Below, one piece after another: positions 36,180 to 44,746 of a DNA stretch of 64,000 nucleotides. How positions within the stretch are numbered: position 1 is the first letter of the stretch; every line of letters starts with the position of its first letter. A program made the translations under genes and the position numbers. Under the pieces are notes generated by a model that was not told the DNA's origin, searched no databases, and saw nothing but the letters and a program-made list of their open reading frames with translations. The stretch is from Congregicoccus sp964517665. Its GTDB lineage: Bacteria; Verrucomicrobiota; Verrucomicrobiia; Opitutales; Opitutaceae. The stretch spans positions 5,965 through 69,964 of the forward strand of contig CAZFCY010000004.1 in NCBI GenBank assembly GCA_964517665.1, given 5' to 3'.

Positions 36180-36845
36180 ATGCGCGTGCTCGTGGTGGAA
36201 GACGACGAGAAGATCGGAACCTTCGTGGCCAACGGCCTGAAGCAGCACGGCTTTGCCGTGGACCTCGCCCGCGATGGCGAAGAGGCGGTCATGCTCGCGG
36301 ATACCACCGCGTTCGACGCCGCTGTCGTCGATGTGATGCTGCCGAAGCTCGACGGCCTCAGTTTCGTCAAGCGCCTGCGCGCGCGCCGCAGCGTGTTGCC
36401 GGTGCTTTTTCTCAGCGCGCGCGGGACGGTGGACGATCGCATCCGCGGCCTGCAGGCGGGCGGCGACGATTACCTCACCAAGCCCTTCGCGTTTTCAGAA
36501 CTGCTCGCGCGATTGCAGGCGTTGATCCGCCGCGCCACGCGCACGCCGGAATCGACCAGCCTTTCCGCCGGCGACATCGAACTCGATCTCGTCACGCGCA
36601 CGGCCACCGTCGCCGGAGAACGGGTCGAGCTGCAACCGCGGGAGTTCACCCTTCTCGGCTACCTCCTGCGCAACGCCGGGCGGCCGGTCACCAAGACGAT
36701 GATCCTCGAGCACGTGTGGGACTACAGCTTCGATCCGCAAACCAACGTGGTCGACGTGCTCATGCACCGCCTGCGCTCCAAGATCGACCCCGATCACAAG
36801 CGCATCGAAACCATCCGCGGCGTCGGTTATGTCCTCAAAAACTGA
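36180..36845 (+). CDS. OmpR/PhoB-family response regulator
   Basis: The 221-residue protein has a receiver domain (VLVVEDDEKIGTFVANGL; phospho-acceptor Asp51 in VVDVMLPKLDG; the conserved Lys in DDYLTKPFAFSELLARL). A C-terminal winged-helix DNA-binding domain follows (LQPREFTLLGYLLRNAGRPVTKTMILEHVWDYSFDPQTNVVDVLMHRLRSKID). It overlaps the histidine kinase gene by 17 bp, so the pair is coupled. This subgroup resembles CusR/CopR-type regulators by sequence style, but no metal-resistance gene is adjacent. Confidence 0.94.
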   Translation: MRVLVVEDDEKIGTFVANGLKQHGFAVDLARDGEEAVMLADTTAFDAAVVDVMLPKLDGLSFVKRLRARRSVLPVLFLSARGTVDDRIRGLQAGGDDYLTKPFAFSELLARLQALIRRATRTPESTSLSAGDIELDLVTRTATVAGERVELQPREFTLLGYLLRNAGRPVTKTMILEHVWDYSFDPQTNVVDVLMHRLRSKIDPDHKRIETIRGVGYVLKN

Positions 36846-38292
36846 GGGTGTGCCGTGGCACCGGTCGCTGGCGGTGCGGCTGGGGCTCTGGAATTTCGTC
36901 CTTTCGATCGTCGGCGCGATCAGCGTGCTCGGCGGCATCTACTGGCTCGTCGCGCACACGCTCGACACGCGCGAGCGCGAGGCGCTCGAGCTTCGCGCGG
37001 AGCAATTCGCGGTCGCGTTCACGCGCGGCGGCGTGGGCGCGGTGCGGGGATTGCTGGAACAACGCGAGGAGTCGCCGCACGTGCGCTCGCTCTTCGTGCG
37101 CATCGTCGGGCGCGATGGCACGATGACGTTTGCCAAGACGCCGCCGGAGTGGTCCACGGACGAGAACACTTCCGTGCTCGTGCCGGACGGCTGGGGCTTC
37201 TGGCGGCCGGAGCGCGTGCAGACCGTGCGCGTGCCACGCGATGCGCGGCGCGATTTCACCATCGTCTCCCGGACGCTTTCGAATGGCGTGCTGCTCCAGC
37301 TCGCGCGCAGCACGGACAACCGCGAGGTCCTGCTCGAGCCGCTGCGGCGCACGATGGTCCTCGGCGGATTCGCGGGCGTCGTCATCGCCGCGCTCGCCGC
37401 CGGTTTCATCGCCTGGCGGGCGACGCGTCCGGTGCGGCAGGTGGCCTCGACCGCGCGCGAGATCATCAGCACCGGCGATCTCTCCGCGCGCGTGCCGCCG
37501 ACCGGGCGCGACGACGAAATCGGCGACCTCGTCGCGCAGTTCAACACCCTGCTCCAGCGCAACAGCTCGCTCCTGCGCGCCACGCGCGAGGCGCTCGACA
37601 ACGTCGCGCACGACGTGCGCACGCCGCTCACGCGTTTGCGCGCGGGGGCCGAGGCCGCGCTCGCCAGCAGCACGGACACCGTGGCCGCGCGCAGCGCGCT
37701 CGCGGATTGCATCGAGGAAACCGATCGCATCCGGCGCCTGCTCGATACGCTCCTCGATATTTCCGCGGCCGAGGCCGGCGTTCTCGGCATGAAGCTGGAG
37801 CCGGTTCCTGTCGCCGCTCTCGTGCGCGATGTCGTGGAGCTTTACTCGATGATCGCGGAGGAGATGAAGATCGAGGTTTCCGGCCAGGCGCCGGACGATC
37901 TCGTCGTGCTCGCCGATGCCACGCGCATTCGGCAGGTGGTCGCGAACCTGGTGGACAACGCCGTCAAATACACGCCCGATGGGGGCAGGATTTTCGTCAC
38001 CGCGCGGCAGAGCGCGAACCGGGTGCAGATCGTCGTGCAGGACACCGGCCCCGGGATTCGCCCGGAGGATCTGGAGCGGATCTGGCGGCGGCTCTACCGC
38101 GGAGACTCCAGCCGCTCGCAACGCGGCCTCGGCCTGGGGTTGAGCGTGGTGAAGGCGATCGTCGAGGCGCACGAGGGCACGGTCGGCGTGCACAACGATC
38201 CGCGCGGCGGAGCGGTCTTCACCGTCGATCTGCCCGCGGTCGCGCCAGCGCGGGCAGCAGTTCCAGCGTTGCCAGTGTCACAAGCACGCTGA
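36829..38292 (+). CDS. Membrane sensor histidine kinase (HAMP)
   Basis: The 487-residue kinase has two membrane segments (about residues 19-42 and 175-197) around a periplasmic sensor region. A HAMP domain (about 198-250) precedes the phospho-acceptor His261 in the H-box NVAHDVRTPLTRL. The ATPase domain shows N-box QVVANLVDNAVKYTPDGG, G1 QDTGPGIRPEDLERIW and G2 RGLGLGLSVVKAIVEAHEG. It overlaps the response-regulator gene and should phosphorylate it. Its last 74 bp overlap the 3' end of the convergent MMPL-family gene, an antisense overlap. Confidence 0.94.
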   Translation: MSSKTEGVPWHRSLAVRLGLWNFVLSIVGAISVLGGIYWLVAHTLDTREREALELRAEQFAVAFTRGGVGAVRGLLEQREESPHVRSLFVRIVGRDGTMTFAKTPPEWSTDENTSVLVPDGWGFWRPERVQTVRVPRDARRDFTIVSRTLSNGVLLQLARSTDNREVLLEPLRRTMVLGGFAGVVIAALAAGFIAWRATRPVRQVASTAREIISTGDLSARVPPTGRDDEIGDLVAQFNTLLQRNSSLLRATREALDNVAHDVRTPLTRLRAGAEAALASSTDTVAARSALADCIEETDRIRRLLDTLLDISAAEAGVLGMKLEPVPVAALVRDVVELYSMIAEEMKIEVSGQAPDDLVVLADATRIRQVVANLVDNAVKYTPDGGRIFVTARQSANRVQIVVQDTGPGIRPEDLERIWRRLYRGDSSRSQRGLGLGLSVVKAIVEAHEGTVGVHNDPRGGAVFTVDLPAVAPARAAVPALPVSQAR

Positions 38293-40654
38293 TCGCCACC
38301 GTCGTGCCCAGCGCCGAAACGACCGGGATCGCGCTGAAGGCGAGCACGGCGAACGCCGCGGCCGTGGTCAGCCCGGCCAGCCGGATCGACGGCGGCGGCG
38401 TTTGCTCCCGCCGGGCATGGTCGCTCGCGAAGATCGCGTAGTCGAAACAGAGGCAGGCCGCCAGCAGCGTGGCGAGCAGGTGGAAAAGGTTGATCGTCAC
38501 GCCCGCGAGCCCGAAACAGCCAAGTGTGAAAAGGCAGGCGAAGGCCGGGATGAGGAGGATGGCCGTGGCGCGGCGCGGACCGACGAAAAGCACGACGACG
38601 ACTGCCGCGATCAGCACGCCCCGGAGGCTGATCCGCATCGTCGCTTCACGATAGTCGGAGAAGACGCGGTTGAGTGTCGCGAGCTGGTTGAGCGCGATGG
38701 TGGAGGAGCCCGCCGGCGGCTCGATCGGCGTTTCGCTCTCGAGGAAGGAAACGAACCAGAAGGGCGGGTGTTGCGCCTGCAACGCCATGCCCGCGGGTCC
38801 GTGCAGCACGCGCGCGAAATCCCCGAGAAGCTCCTCGTAGGAACCCATCTCTTCGCGGGCGCGAACCTCGCGCCAGGCCTCGAAGAACGGCGCGAACGCC
38901 TCCGCTTCATACGAGGCGGCCTCGAGCGCCGCGCGAAGCTCCGTATCCAGATTTCCAAGACGGGAAAGCCGCGCCGGAAATGCGCGCCACGCCCCGGCCG
39001 TTGGCAGCGCGAGGCCCAGCGAGGAAACCGTCGCGTCCGGAACGCGCGCGCGCGCCCAGGCGGAGAACTCCTCCAGCGCCTCCCTCGCGCCGGCCGGCGT
39101 TTCGCCGATGGAGAGCTGGATGTGGCTGCCGCGGCTTTCACCGAAGCGCGCGCGCACGGCCGCGTCGTTGGCCGCCAGGTCGCCCGCGGGGATGTCCAGC
39201 TCGCGGATGTCGTCGTGCCAGCGCAGCCTCCAGGGGCCGAGGATCGCGACGAGCGCGAGTATTGAAAAAACAACTACGGCGAAGAGGCGCGTGAGACGCG
39301 GCGAAAGCGCGCGCACCGGCGACCACGTTGCCGCGCGGCGGGTGGAGATGAGCGCTCCGCCCGTGCAAAAATACCACAAGAGCGCGCCGCCGAGGGCGCA
39401 GATCAGGCCGGAGGCGACGAACATGCCGATCGCCCGGATGACAGGCAGTTCCGAAAACCAGAGCGCCGAGAAGCCGACGATCGTGGTGAGCGCGCTCGCG
39501 AGCAGAGGCCGCAGCAGCGTGCCGAGTTTTTCCCCGGCGGACGATCGCCCGAAAAGGTGAAACCCGTAGTCGATCGCGACGCCGGCGAGGAGCGAGCCCA
39601 CGATCAGCACCATCACGGGGAGGCGTTCGAAGACCGTGAGCGTAAAACACCACGCGCCCGCCGTCGCGAAGACAAGGACAGGCAAGAGGTGAAACACGTC
39701 GCGAAGGCGGCGCAGGAAAACGGCGGTGACAAGCAGCACGGCGACGAACGACGCGGTGTTGAGGCTCCCGAGTTCCGCCTTGATCCGCGCGCGGCTCGCC
39801 GCGGCGAAGCGGGCGACGGAGGTCCATTCCACCGTGGCCGCGGGATCGTGCGCGCGCAGGGCGTCGCCGGCGGCGGCCACGGCGGCGAAAAGCTGATCCT
39901 GCGCTTCATCGTGCAGGGGCGAGTCCTTCAGCTCCGCCCAGACCAGCTCGCCGCCGGCTGTCGCGCCGGTGAGCGCCTCGGTCGCGGAAGCCGGGAGTGT
40001 TTCGACGAGCCCCGGAATCAGAAGCAGCGGATCGGCCGGAATGATCTGCTCGTAAGCGCCCGCCGCCGGCGTTTGCAGGAACTGATCCAGCTCGCGCACG
40101 ATGATCCCGGCCAGCGCCTTCGATGCATCCTCCGCGGGCTCATCCTGGGCCGGCTCCGAAGGTAGGAGCGGTTTCAGCCGCGGTTCATTTGCGGTTTGCC
40201 CCGGCTGGATCGCGGCTGAAGCCGCTCCTGCATTTTCCCCCGCGGCGGCGTGCTGCTCCAGCCATTGCGGAAGCAACAGGCGCATCCGGTTTTCGAATAC
40301 ATACGCGCCGATGCTTTCGCGCTGTCCCGGATCGGAAAGCGACAGCACCTCGGCGAACACGCCCGCGCTCCGCAGGCTGTCCGTGAAGGCGACAGCGGCG
40401 GCTTCGAAACGCTCCGGCTGCGCAGCCGCGCCGTTTCCCGGTTGTAGTGAAAAAAGCACTACACGCGCCTGTTTCTCGCTCGCGAGCGAGCGCACGAGGG
40501 CCAGCTCCGGCGCGGTTTCCCCGTCGGGGATGAGGTCGAGCACGTCGGTCGAGATGCGCGTCCGGTAGTCGAATGTCGCCAGCCGCCACCCGGCCAGGGC
40601 GAGGCAGGCGACGAGAATGAACCAGGCGACAAACTGGCCGCGGCGCGCGCGCAT
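38219..40654 (-). CDS. MMPL/RND-family lipid exporter
   Basis: The 811-residue inner-membrane protein has the RND/MMPL plan: a first helix (FVAWFILVACLALAGWRL), a large periplasmic domain, and a bundle of helices (VAVLLVTAVFLRRL; VFATAGAWCFTLTVF; VMVLIVGSLLAGVAIDYGFHLFGRSSAGE). A second periplasmic domain and a second bundle follow (TLGCFGLAGVTINLFHLLATLLAACLCFDYAIFASDH). The intramembrane GxxxDYG and CFDYAIFA motifs are the proton-relay regions. It ends a minus-strand operon with LolA-like, GT2, acyltransferase and ketosynthase genes, as in aryl-polyene-type clusters, where it exports the lipid. A REP-like element is embedded at 40162-40231 and encodes a linker in frame. Confidence 0.87.
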   Translation of the reverse strand: MRARRGQFVAWFILVACLALAGWRLATFDYRTRISTDVLDLIPDGETAPELALVRSLASEKQARVVLFSLQPGNGAAAQPERFEAAAVAFTDSLRSAGVFAEVLSLSDPGQRESIGAYVFENRMRLLLPQWLEQHAAAGENAGAASAAIQPGQTANEPRLKPLLPSEPAQDEPAEDASKALAGIIVRELDQFLQTPAAGAYEQIIPADPLLLIPGLVETLPASATEALTGATAGGELVWAELKDSPLHDEAQDQLFAAVAAAGDALRAHDPAATVEWTSVARFAAASRARIKAELGSLNTASFVAVLLVTAVFLRRLRDVFHLLPVLVFATAGAWCFTLTVFERLPVMVLIVGSLLAGVAIDYGFHLFGRSSAGEKLGTLLRPLLASALTTIVGFSALWFSELPVIRAIGMFVASGLICALGGALLWYFCTGGALISTRRAATWSPVRALSPRLTRLFAVVVFSILALVAILGPWRLRWHDDIRELDIPAGDLAANDAAVRARFGESRGSHIQLSIGETPAGAREALEEFSAWARARVPDATVSSLGLALPTAGAWRAFPARLSRLGNLDTELRAALEAASYEAEAFAPFFEAWREVRAREEMGSYEELLGDFARVLHGPAGMALQAQHPPFWFVSFLESETPIEPPAGSSTIALNQLATLNRVFSDYREATMRISLRGVLIAAVVVVLFVGPRRATAILLIPAFACLFTLGCFGLAGVTINLFHLLATLLAACLCFDYAIFASDHARREQTPPPSIRLAGLTTAAAFAVLAFSAIPVVSALGTTVAISVLVTLATLELLPALARPRADRR
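40162..40231. repeat. REP/REPIN-like inverted repeat, copy 2, inside the MMPL gene
   Basis: Arms GTAGGAGCGGTTTCAGCCGC (from 40162) and its near complement (to 40231) lie in the coding sequence of the MMPL exporter. They are translated in frame as part of a periplasmic loop (AGAASAAIQPGQTANEPRLK). The first arm differs at a few positions from copies 1 and 3. Confidence 0.82.
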
Positions 40655-40657
40655 GCG

Positions 40658-41395
40658 TCAGCGAAACCAGCGCTTCAACTCCTCGTCGCTGAAAACCACC
40701 TGCGTTTCGGTGCTGTCGATCTGGATCTGCACCAGTTGCCCGGAGGCGTGCTTGAAGGCGATGCGCGTGACGGCTTCGCCTTCGCCCGTGACCTGGATCG
40801 GGCCGACGCGCAGGTCGCGCGCCTCCTTGTCTTCACGCGGGGCAAACTCGAGCCACCACAGGTCGCCGGTTCTCGCGCCGCGCACGTTGAAGTGCTCTCC
40901 GATGCGCGGCAGATCGAAGCCGAGGATTGGCAGCAGAGCCACCGGCGCGGGGTCGCCGCCGCCGCGATCCCCGCGGATGTTGCGCGAGCGTCCCTGCCGG
41001 TCGCGCAGGACGATCCCCTCGTCGTCCACGATCAAGGCGCGCGCCTGCCGCCCGGTGTAGCGCAGGCTGAGCCCGCGCTCGCGGGCAAAACGCATTTCTC
41101 CGTGCAAGCGCACGACGTCCTTCTTGAAGGAAAACCGTCGTGTCTCGGTGAAGGTGGAGCGCAGCGGCTGTTTCCCCGCAAGGCTTTCGAAAAGCGAGGC
41201 CCACTCCGCGTCCGGATTCGCGAGATCGATCGGCGCAAGCTCCGGCTGGATGCGCGCGGCCGCCGGCGGCATTTCTTCGGCCTCGCTCGCGCGCACGGGC
41301 GTCAGCGCGGCGATGAGCGCGACTGTCGCCGATGCCGCGACGCGGACCACCAGCGCCAGAGGAGAAACTCGACGATCAAGCGAGTGTGCAGCCAT
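40658..41395 (-). CDS. LolA-like outer membrane lipoprotein carrier-type protein
   Basis: The start is set at 41395 (MAAHSLDRRVSPL), which supplies a signal peptide ending near AALTPVRASEAEE; GTG at 41350 is an alternative. The 245-residue product has the LolA-like open beta-barrel pattern: SLAGKQPLRSTFTETRRFSFKKDVVRLHGEMRFARERGLSLRYT, LIVDDEGIVLRDRQGR, and VTGEGEAVTRIAFKHASGQLVQIQI. Such proteins accompany MMPL exporters in aryl-polyene-type loci and probably ferry a lipid across the periplasm. It ends 3 bp before the MMPL gene and overlaps the GT2 gene by 94 bp. Confidence 0.82.
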   Translation of the reverse strand: MAAHSLDRRVSPLALVVRVAASATVALIAALTPVRASEAEEMPPAAARIQPELAPIDLANPDAEWASLFESLAGKQPLRSTFTETRRFSFKKDVVRLHGEMRFARERGLSLRYTGRQARALIVDDEGIVLRDRQGRSRNIRGDRGGGDPAPVALLPILGFDLPRIGEHFNVRGARTGDLWWLEFAPREDKEARDLRVGPIQVTGEGEAVTRIAFKHASGQLVQIQIDSTETQVVFSDEELKRWFR

Positions 41396-42075
41396 ATCAT
41401 GCGGAAGTTGTCGCGAACGTAGTGAAAATGCGAGATCCCTCCCGCCGACGGCGGCAGGTAGCGGCACGGCGCCGGCAGGTTGAGCGTGGGCACGCCCTGC
41501 CAGACGAGTCGCACCGCCACCTCGGGATCGAAGTCGTAGTGCCGCGCGCCCGAGGTCCGGCCCATCACCTCGACCAATGGTTGCAGGGGATAGACACGAA
41601 ATCCGAAAAGCGGATCGTGGATGGCCGAGCCGAGCGTTTCGAATTTCACCAGGCCGATGCTGAGCTTGCGGCCTTGCAGCCGGATTTGCGGCGCTTCCGG
41701 GCCGAAGACGGGACGGCCCAACACGAGGCGTTCCGGATGCGCGATGGAAGCGTCCAGAAACGCGCCGATCATTTCCGCCGGGTGCTGGCGGTCTGCGTCC
41801 ATCACGAGCGCATGGGTGAAGCCGGCGCGCAGCGCCTCGTGCGCGCCGACGAGCACGGCCGCGCCCTTGCCGCCGTTCTTCGCGCGCCGCAGCACGCGCA
41901 GCCCGGGCGTGGTCGCGCACATCGCTTCGACCGCGCGTTCGCTCCGGTCCGTGCTGCCATCGACCACGACCCACACGGGGTTCCACTCCCGCACGGCTTC
42001 GCGCACGGTCTGCTCGAGCAACGCCCCGGAGTTGTAACTCGGGATGAGAACAAGATGTGTGGTTGAAAGCGGCAC
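41302..42075 (-). CDS. GT2 family glycosyltransferase of the lipid locus
   Basis: GTG at 42075 is chosen because the upstream frame is built from repeats. The 257-residue product has the GT2 fold: LVLIPSYNSGALLEQTVREA, VWVVVDGSTDRSERAVEAM, NGGKGAAVLVGAHEAL, and the metal-binding FTHALVMDADRQHPAEMI. The C-terminal DPEVAVRLVWQGVPTLNLPAPCRYLPPSAGGISHFHYVRDN matches the dolichyl-phosphate-mannose-synthase-like enzymes found in aryl-polyene clusters. It could glycosylate the lipid head. Between it and the upstream acyltransferase gene is a 330-bp repeat block. Its 3' end overlaps the LolA-like gene by 94 bp. Confidence 0.82.
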   Translation of the reverse strand: MPLSTTHLVLIPSYNSGALLEQTVREAVREWNPVWVVVDGSTDRSERAVEAMCATTPGLRVLRRAKNGGKGAAVLVGAHEALRAGFTHALVMDADRQHPAEMIGAFLDASIAHPERLVLGRPVFGPEAPQIRLQGRKLSIGLVKFETLGSAIHDPLFGFRVYPLQPLVEVMGRTSGARHYDFDPEVAVRLVWQGVPTLNLPAPCRYLPPSAGGISHFHYVRDNFRMIWLHTRLIVEFLLWRWWSASRHRRQSRSSPR

Positions 42076-42405
42076 TGAGTTGTCAGAATGGATGCTGGCT
42101 CGAGGAGCGCGGACATTCCCGCCCGCAGTTTGAGAGCCACGGTGCGCTGTGCCCGGTCGCGAAACCGCGGGCAGGAATGCCCGCGCCCCTGGAAAAGGGT
42201 GAATCCGATCCGGTCCGGGGAACACACGCGTCCCGCGTGTTGTTTTCGGCGTCTCGCCGAAAACCGGGTGGCGTCCATCTGCGTTGATATAGGCTTCGCA
42301 TCGGATGCCGTCCGCGGTCGGAAGGCCCGGGCGGGACGCCCGAGCCAACACGCGGGACGCGTGTGTTCCCCGGACCGGTGCGGGCGGTTGATGCATGCTT
42401 CGCGT
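42076..42405. repeat. Repeat block interrupting the lipid operon
   Basis: No gene is visible in these 330 bp. Two inverted-repeat systems fill them. The first pairs GCGGACATTCCCGCCCGC (about 42106) with GCGGGCAGGAATGCCCGCGC (about 42168). The second is a perfect 32-bp inverted repeat with arms at 42210-42241 and 42347-42378, enclosing smaller palindromes (TTTTCGGCGTCTCGCCGAAAA; GGGCGGGACGCCC). The block separates the GT2 gene from its upstream partners and may have been inserted into the operon. Confidence 0.85.
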
Positions 42406-43164
42406 TCAAGGCTGGCTCGTTGGTTTCTCCAACGCCTCGCGCAGGCGCGCCTCGACTTCGCGCGTCAGTTGCGCGGCCGGGATCGAGGCGGCGTTGTCCC
42501 AGCGGCGGTCGAGCCGCACGATCACGCGCGCGGGCATCACGGTCGGCATTTTCCACCACGGGCGGCCGCGCGTGGTGAGGCCTTCCGTGGCGTGAAGGAC
42601 GACGAGCTGCACCGGCGCCTGCGCGCGCGCCGCGATGAGCGCGAAGCCGGCCTGTAGTGGCCCGACGGGTACGCCGGGCGCGGTGCGCGTGCCTTCGGGA
42701 AAGATCAGGAGCGAGCGCCCGGCGAGGACGCGCGCGGCGGAGTCGCGCACGGCATCCACGCCGCCGCCGCCCGAGGCGTATCCGGCCAGCACCGCGACCG
42801 GGCCGATCGCGGGATTGCGCAACAGCTTCGGCTTGAAGACGCAGATCGCGTCGGGAAGTCGCGACAGCAGAAACAGCGCGTCGAGCAACCCCGGGTGGTT
42901 CGCCACGTAGACCGTCTTTTCCGGCAGCGGCCGGTCGAAGCCGATCCACCTCATGCGCAGGGTTCCCGACCAGCGAAAGATGCGCACGTAGAGCTGGAAG
43001 AGGCGCTGGAGCGAGCGGCGCACGAAGCGCGAGCGCCCTTCCGCGGGCGGCAGGAGCGTGAGCGGCAGGAAGGCGAGCGTGAGCAGCAGGCCGCCGCCGC
43101 CGAAGACCGCCCACGCCGTCCAATAGACGAGTTGAAAATAAGCGTTCTTCAGGCCTTTGAGCAT
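42406..43164 (-). CDS. PlsC-type 1-acyl-glycerol-phosphate acyltransferase-like protein
   Basis: The start is set at 43164 (MLKGLKNAYFQLVYW); the longer open frame is antiphase. The 252-residue product has an N-terminal membrane segment (GGGGLLLTLAFLPLTLLPP) and the two PlsC motifs: the HX4D motif in VANHPGLLDALFLLSRL and the phosphate/glycerol-binding FPEGTRTAP. It transfers an acyl group from acyl-ACP or acyl-CoA to a glycerol-like acceptor. Its start lies 15 bp inside the end of the second acyltransferase gene, so the two are coupled. Confidence 0.88.
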   Translation of the reverse strand: MLKGLKNAYFQLVYWTAWAVFGGGGLLLTLAFLPLTLLPPAEGRSRFVRRSLQRLFQLYVRIFRWSGTLRMRWIGFDRPLPEKTVYVANHPGLLDALFLLSRLPDAICVFKPKLLRNPAIGPVAVLAGYASGGGGVDAVRDSAARVLAGRSLLIFPEGTRTAPGVPVGPLQAGFALIAARAQAPVQLVVLHATEGLTTRGRPWWKMPTVMPARVIVRLDRRWDNAASIPAAQLTREVEARLREALEKPTSQP

Positions 43165-44102
43165 GGTTCCTCGCGCGTCGCCACGGGATTGAGTTCCGTG
43201 AAGTTGAACCACACATACGGGTGGGTCTTCAACAAAGTCTCGATCCGGGAGAGGAACTCCTGAAAGTGCCGCCGCGCGCGGGCGAGCGTCTCTCGGCGGC
43301 TCTCGCCCGGCTCGACGCGAAACACCGGCGAATCGTGCAGCAGCGAGCGCGTCGCCGTCTCCTGGATGCCGACGGAGAGGATGACCGGACGCCCGAGCAG
43401 GATCGCGAGATGATAGATCGTGAACGGGAAAAGCCGGCGCGCGCCGAGAAACTCGAACGCCTCCATCCGCGCTGTGAAATCCACGCGGTCGCATTGCAGC
43501 GCGATCGCCGCGCTGCTTTCCGCCGCCTCCTTGAGCGCGAAGATCATCTCGCCGGGATCGTTGATCCAGATGAAGTGGATGAACTCCCTGAAGCGCTCGC
43601 CGAGTCTCGTCGTGTCCTCCGAGTTGCCGACGCGCAGCCGCACGATTGAAACCTTCCGGTGGTGCCGCCCGCCGAGCATGAACCCGAGCAGGTCGGACAC
43701 GCCGATGTGAAAGGTCCCCAGCAGCACCGGGAAGCCGTCCTTCAGCCACTCGGGAAACCCCGCGCACTCCGGCGTCATGTCGCACTGGTGACGCCGGCCG
43801 TTGACGACGCGCAGCTTGAGCGTGAGCGACTCCTGGAAGGCGAAGAAATGGCGGAAGACGTCCCGCAGCGTCGGCTCCCGGCCCAGCACGCGCGCGAGGT
43901 AGGCGCGCGAGTGTTTGCGCTCCGCCGGCATCGCCGCCACCGCGACCCAGGTGCCGAGCATGCGCAGCGGCCGGCAGATCCATTCCGGGAGGATGCGGTC
44001 CGCGAGGCGCAGGACCGCGTATCCCCAATCCGGCCCCGGATTTCGCCGCGCGCGGGCCGCCTCCGGCGCTTGCGCATGTGCCGGGGGAGTGGTCACCGCC
44101 AT
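43149..44102 (-). CDS. LpxL/HtrB-like lipid acyltransferase
   Basis: The 317-residue protein belongs to the lauroyl-acyltransferase superfamily. It has the HX4D catalytic motif GTFHIGVSDLLG, then VRLRVGNSEDTTRLGERFREFI, IALQCDRVDFTARMEAFEFLGARRLFP (the QxDR-like motif), and a C-terminal THPYVWFNFTEL. Two hydrophobic N-terminal segments suit membrane association. In aryl-polyene-type clusters one such enzyme acylates the lipid anchor. It overlaps the chain-length-factor gene upstream by 10 bp and the PlsC-like gene downstream by 16 bp. Confidence 0.87.
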   Translation of the reverse strand: MAVTTPPAHAQAPEAARARRNPGPDWGYAVLRLADRILPEWICRPLRMLGTWVAVAAMPAERKHSRAYLARVLGREPTLRDVFRHFFAFQESLTLKLRVVNGRRHQCDMTPECAGFPEWLKDGFPVLLGTFHIGVSDLLGFMLGGRHHRKVSIVRLRVGNSEDTTRLGERFREFIHFIWINDPGEMIFALKEAAESSAAIALQCDRVDFTARMEAFEFLGARRLFPFTIYHLAILLGRPVILSVGIQETATRSLLHDSPVFRVEPGESRRETLARARRHFQEFLSRIETLLKTHPYVWFNFTELNPVATREEPCSKA

Positions 44103-44746
44103 GCCAGTTTCGCGCGCCAGCCCGGAGCGATTTCGCCTTCGAAAGGCTCCCGCTTTTTCGACAGATCGAAGAACGCCGCCAGCCCGAGCCCGGTGGCGGC
44201 ATCGGCGGGCTCCATGACGAGGCGGGCAAGGGAATCCTCACGCGGCTCGCGGCCGAGCAGCAGCGCGAAACCGAAACCGCGGTCGCTCGCCACGCCGTGC
44301 TCGAGCAGGTAGGTCCCGCGCTCCTCGCCCCCGCAGACCACGACCTCCGCGGCTTCGGCCAGCGCCGCGACCGCGAGAGCCTGGCCCGCGAGAAACCTGT
44401 CACCAGAAAGTGGATACAACTCACGCGCGGGCTGCTGCCGCCCGATCAGGCCCTGTTGCGCGCCGCTCGGATGGATCGAGGTCTGGAAGAGGGTGGGGCT
44501 GGGCGAGGGAAAACTGTCGAGATACGCTTCGAGCGCGCGGCTCTCGCCGTAGGACGAGGCATAGACGATCACCGCCGGCTCCCCGGATTCGATCTCGCGC
44601 AGCGCGCCGCCCACGAGCATGCCGAGCTGCGTCATCCGCCGCACCGCCCCGGGCGCGAAGCGGTCGCGCAACCGCTCGCGGGTCTCCGCCGGGGTCTCTT
44701 CGCCCGCGTCGTCCACCGCCAGTTTCTGTATCCAGAGTTCAAACAT
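44093..44746 (-). CDS. Ketosynthase-like chain length factor
   Basis: The 217-residue protein resembles the shortened beta-ketoacyl synthase N-terminal-like domain (PF13723 type) of aryl-polyene and related clusters: RFAPGAVRRMTQLGMLVGGAL, VIVYASSYGESRALEAYLDSF, PSPTLFQTSIHPSGAQQGLI. The position of the active-site Cys is taken by a non-Cys residue, so it is probably a non-catalytic partner that sets chain length with the ketosynthase encoded upstream. The two genes overlap by 8 bp, which supports a heterodimer. Confidence 0.82.
   Translation of the reverse strand: MFELWIQKLAVDDAGEETPAETRERLRDRFAPGAVRRMTQLGMLVGGALREIESGEPAVIVYASSYGESRALEAYLDSFPSPSPTLFQTSIHPSGAQQGLIGRQQPARELYPLSGDRFLAGQALAVAALAEAAEVVVCGGEERGTYLLEHGVASDRGFGFALLLGREPREDSLARLVMEPADAATGLGLAAFFDLSKKREPFEGEIAPGWRAKLAWR

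Noticed and set aside
42076..42396. N-terminal extension of the GT2 in the lipid locus
   Set aside because: The reading frame there is made of inverted repeats; the GT2 fold begins at the GTG near 42075.
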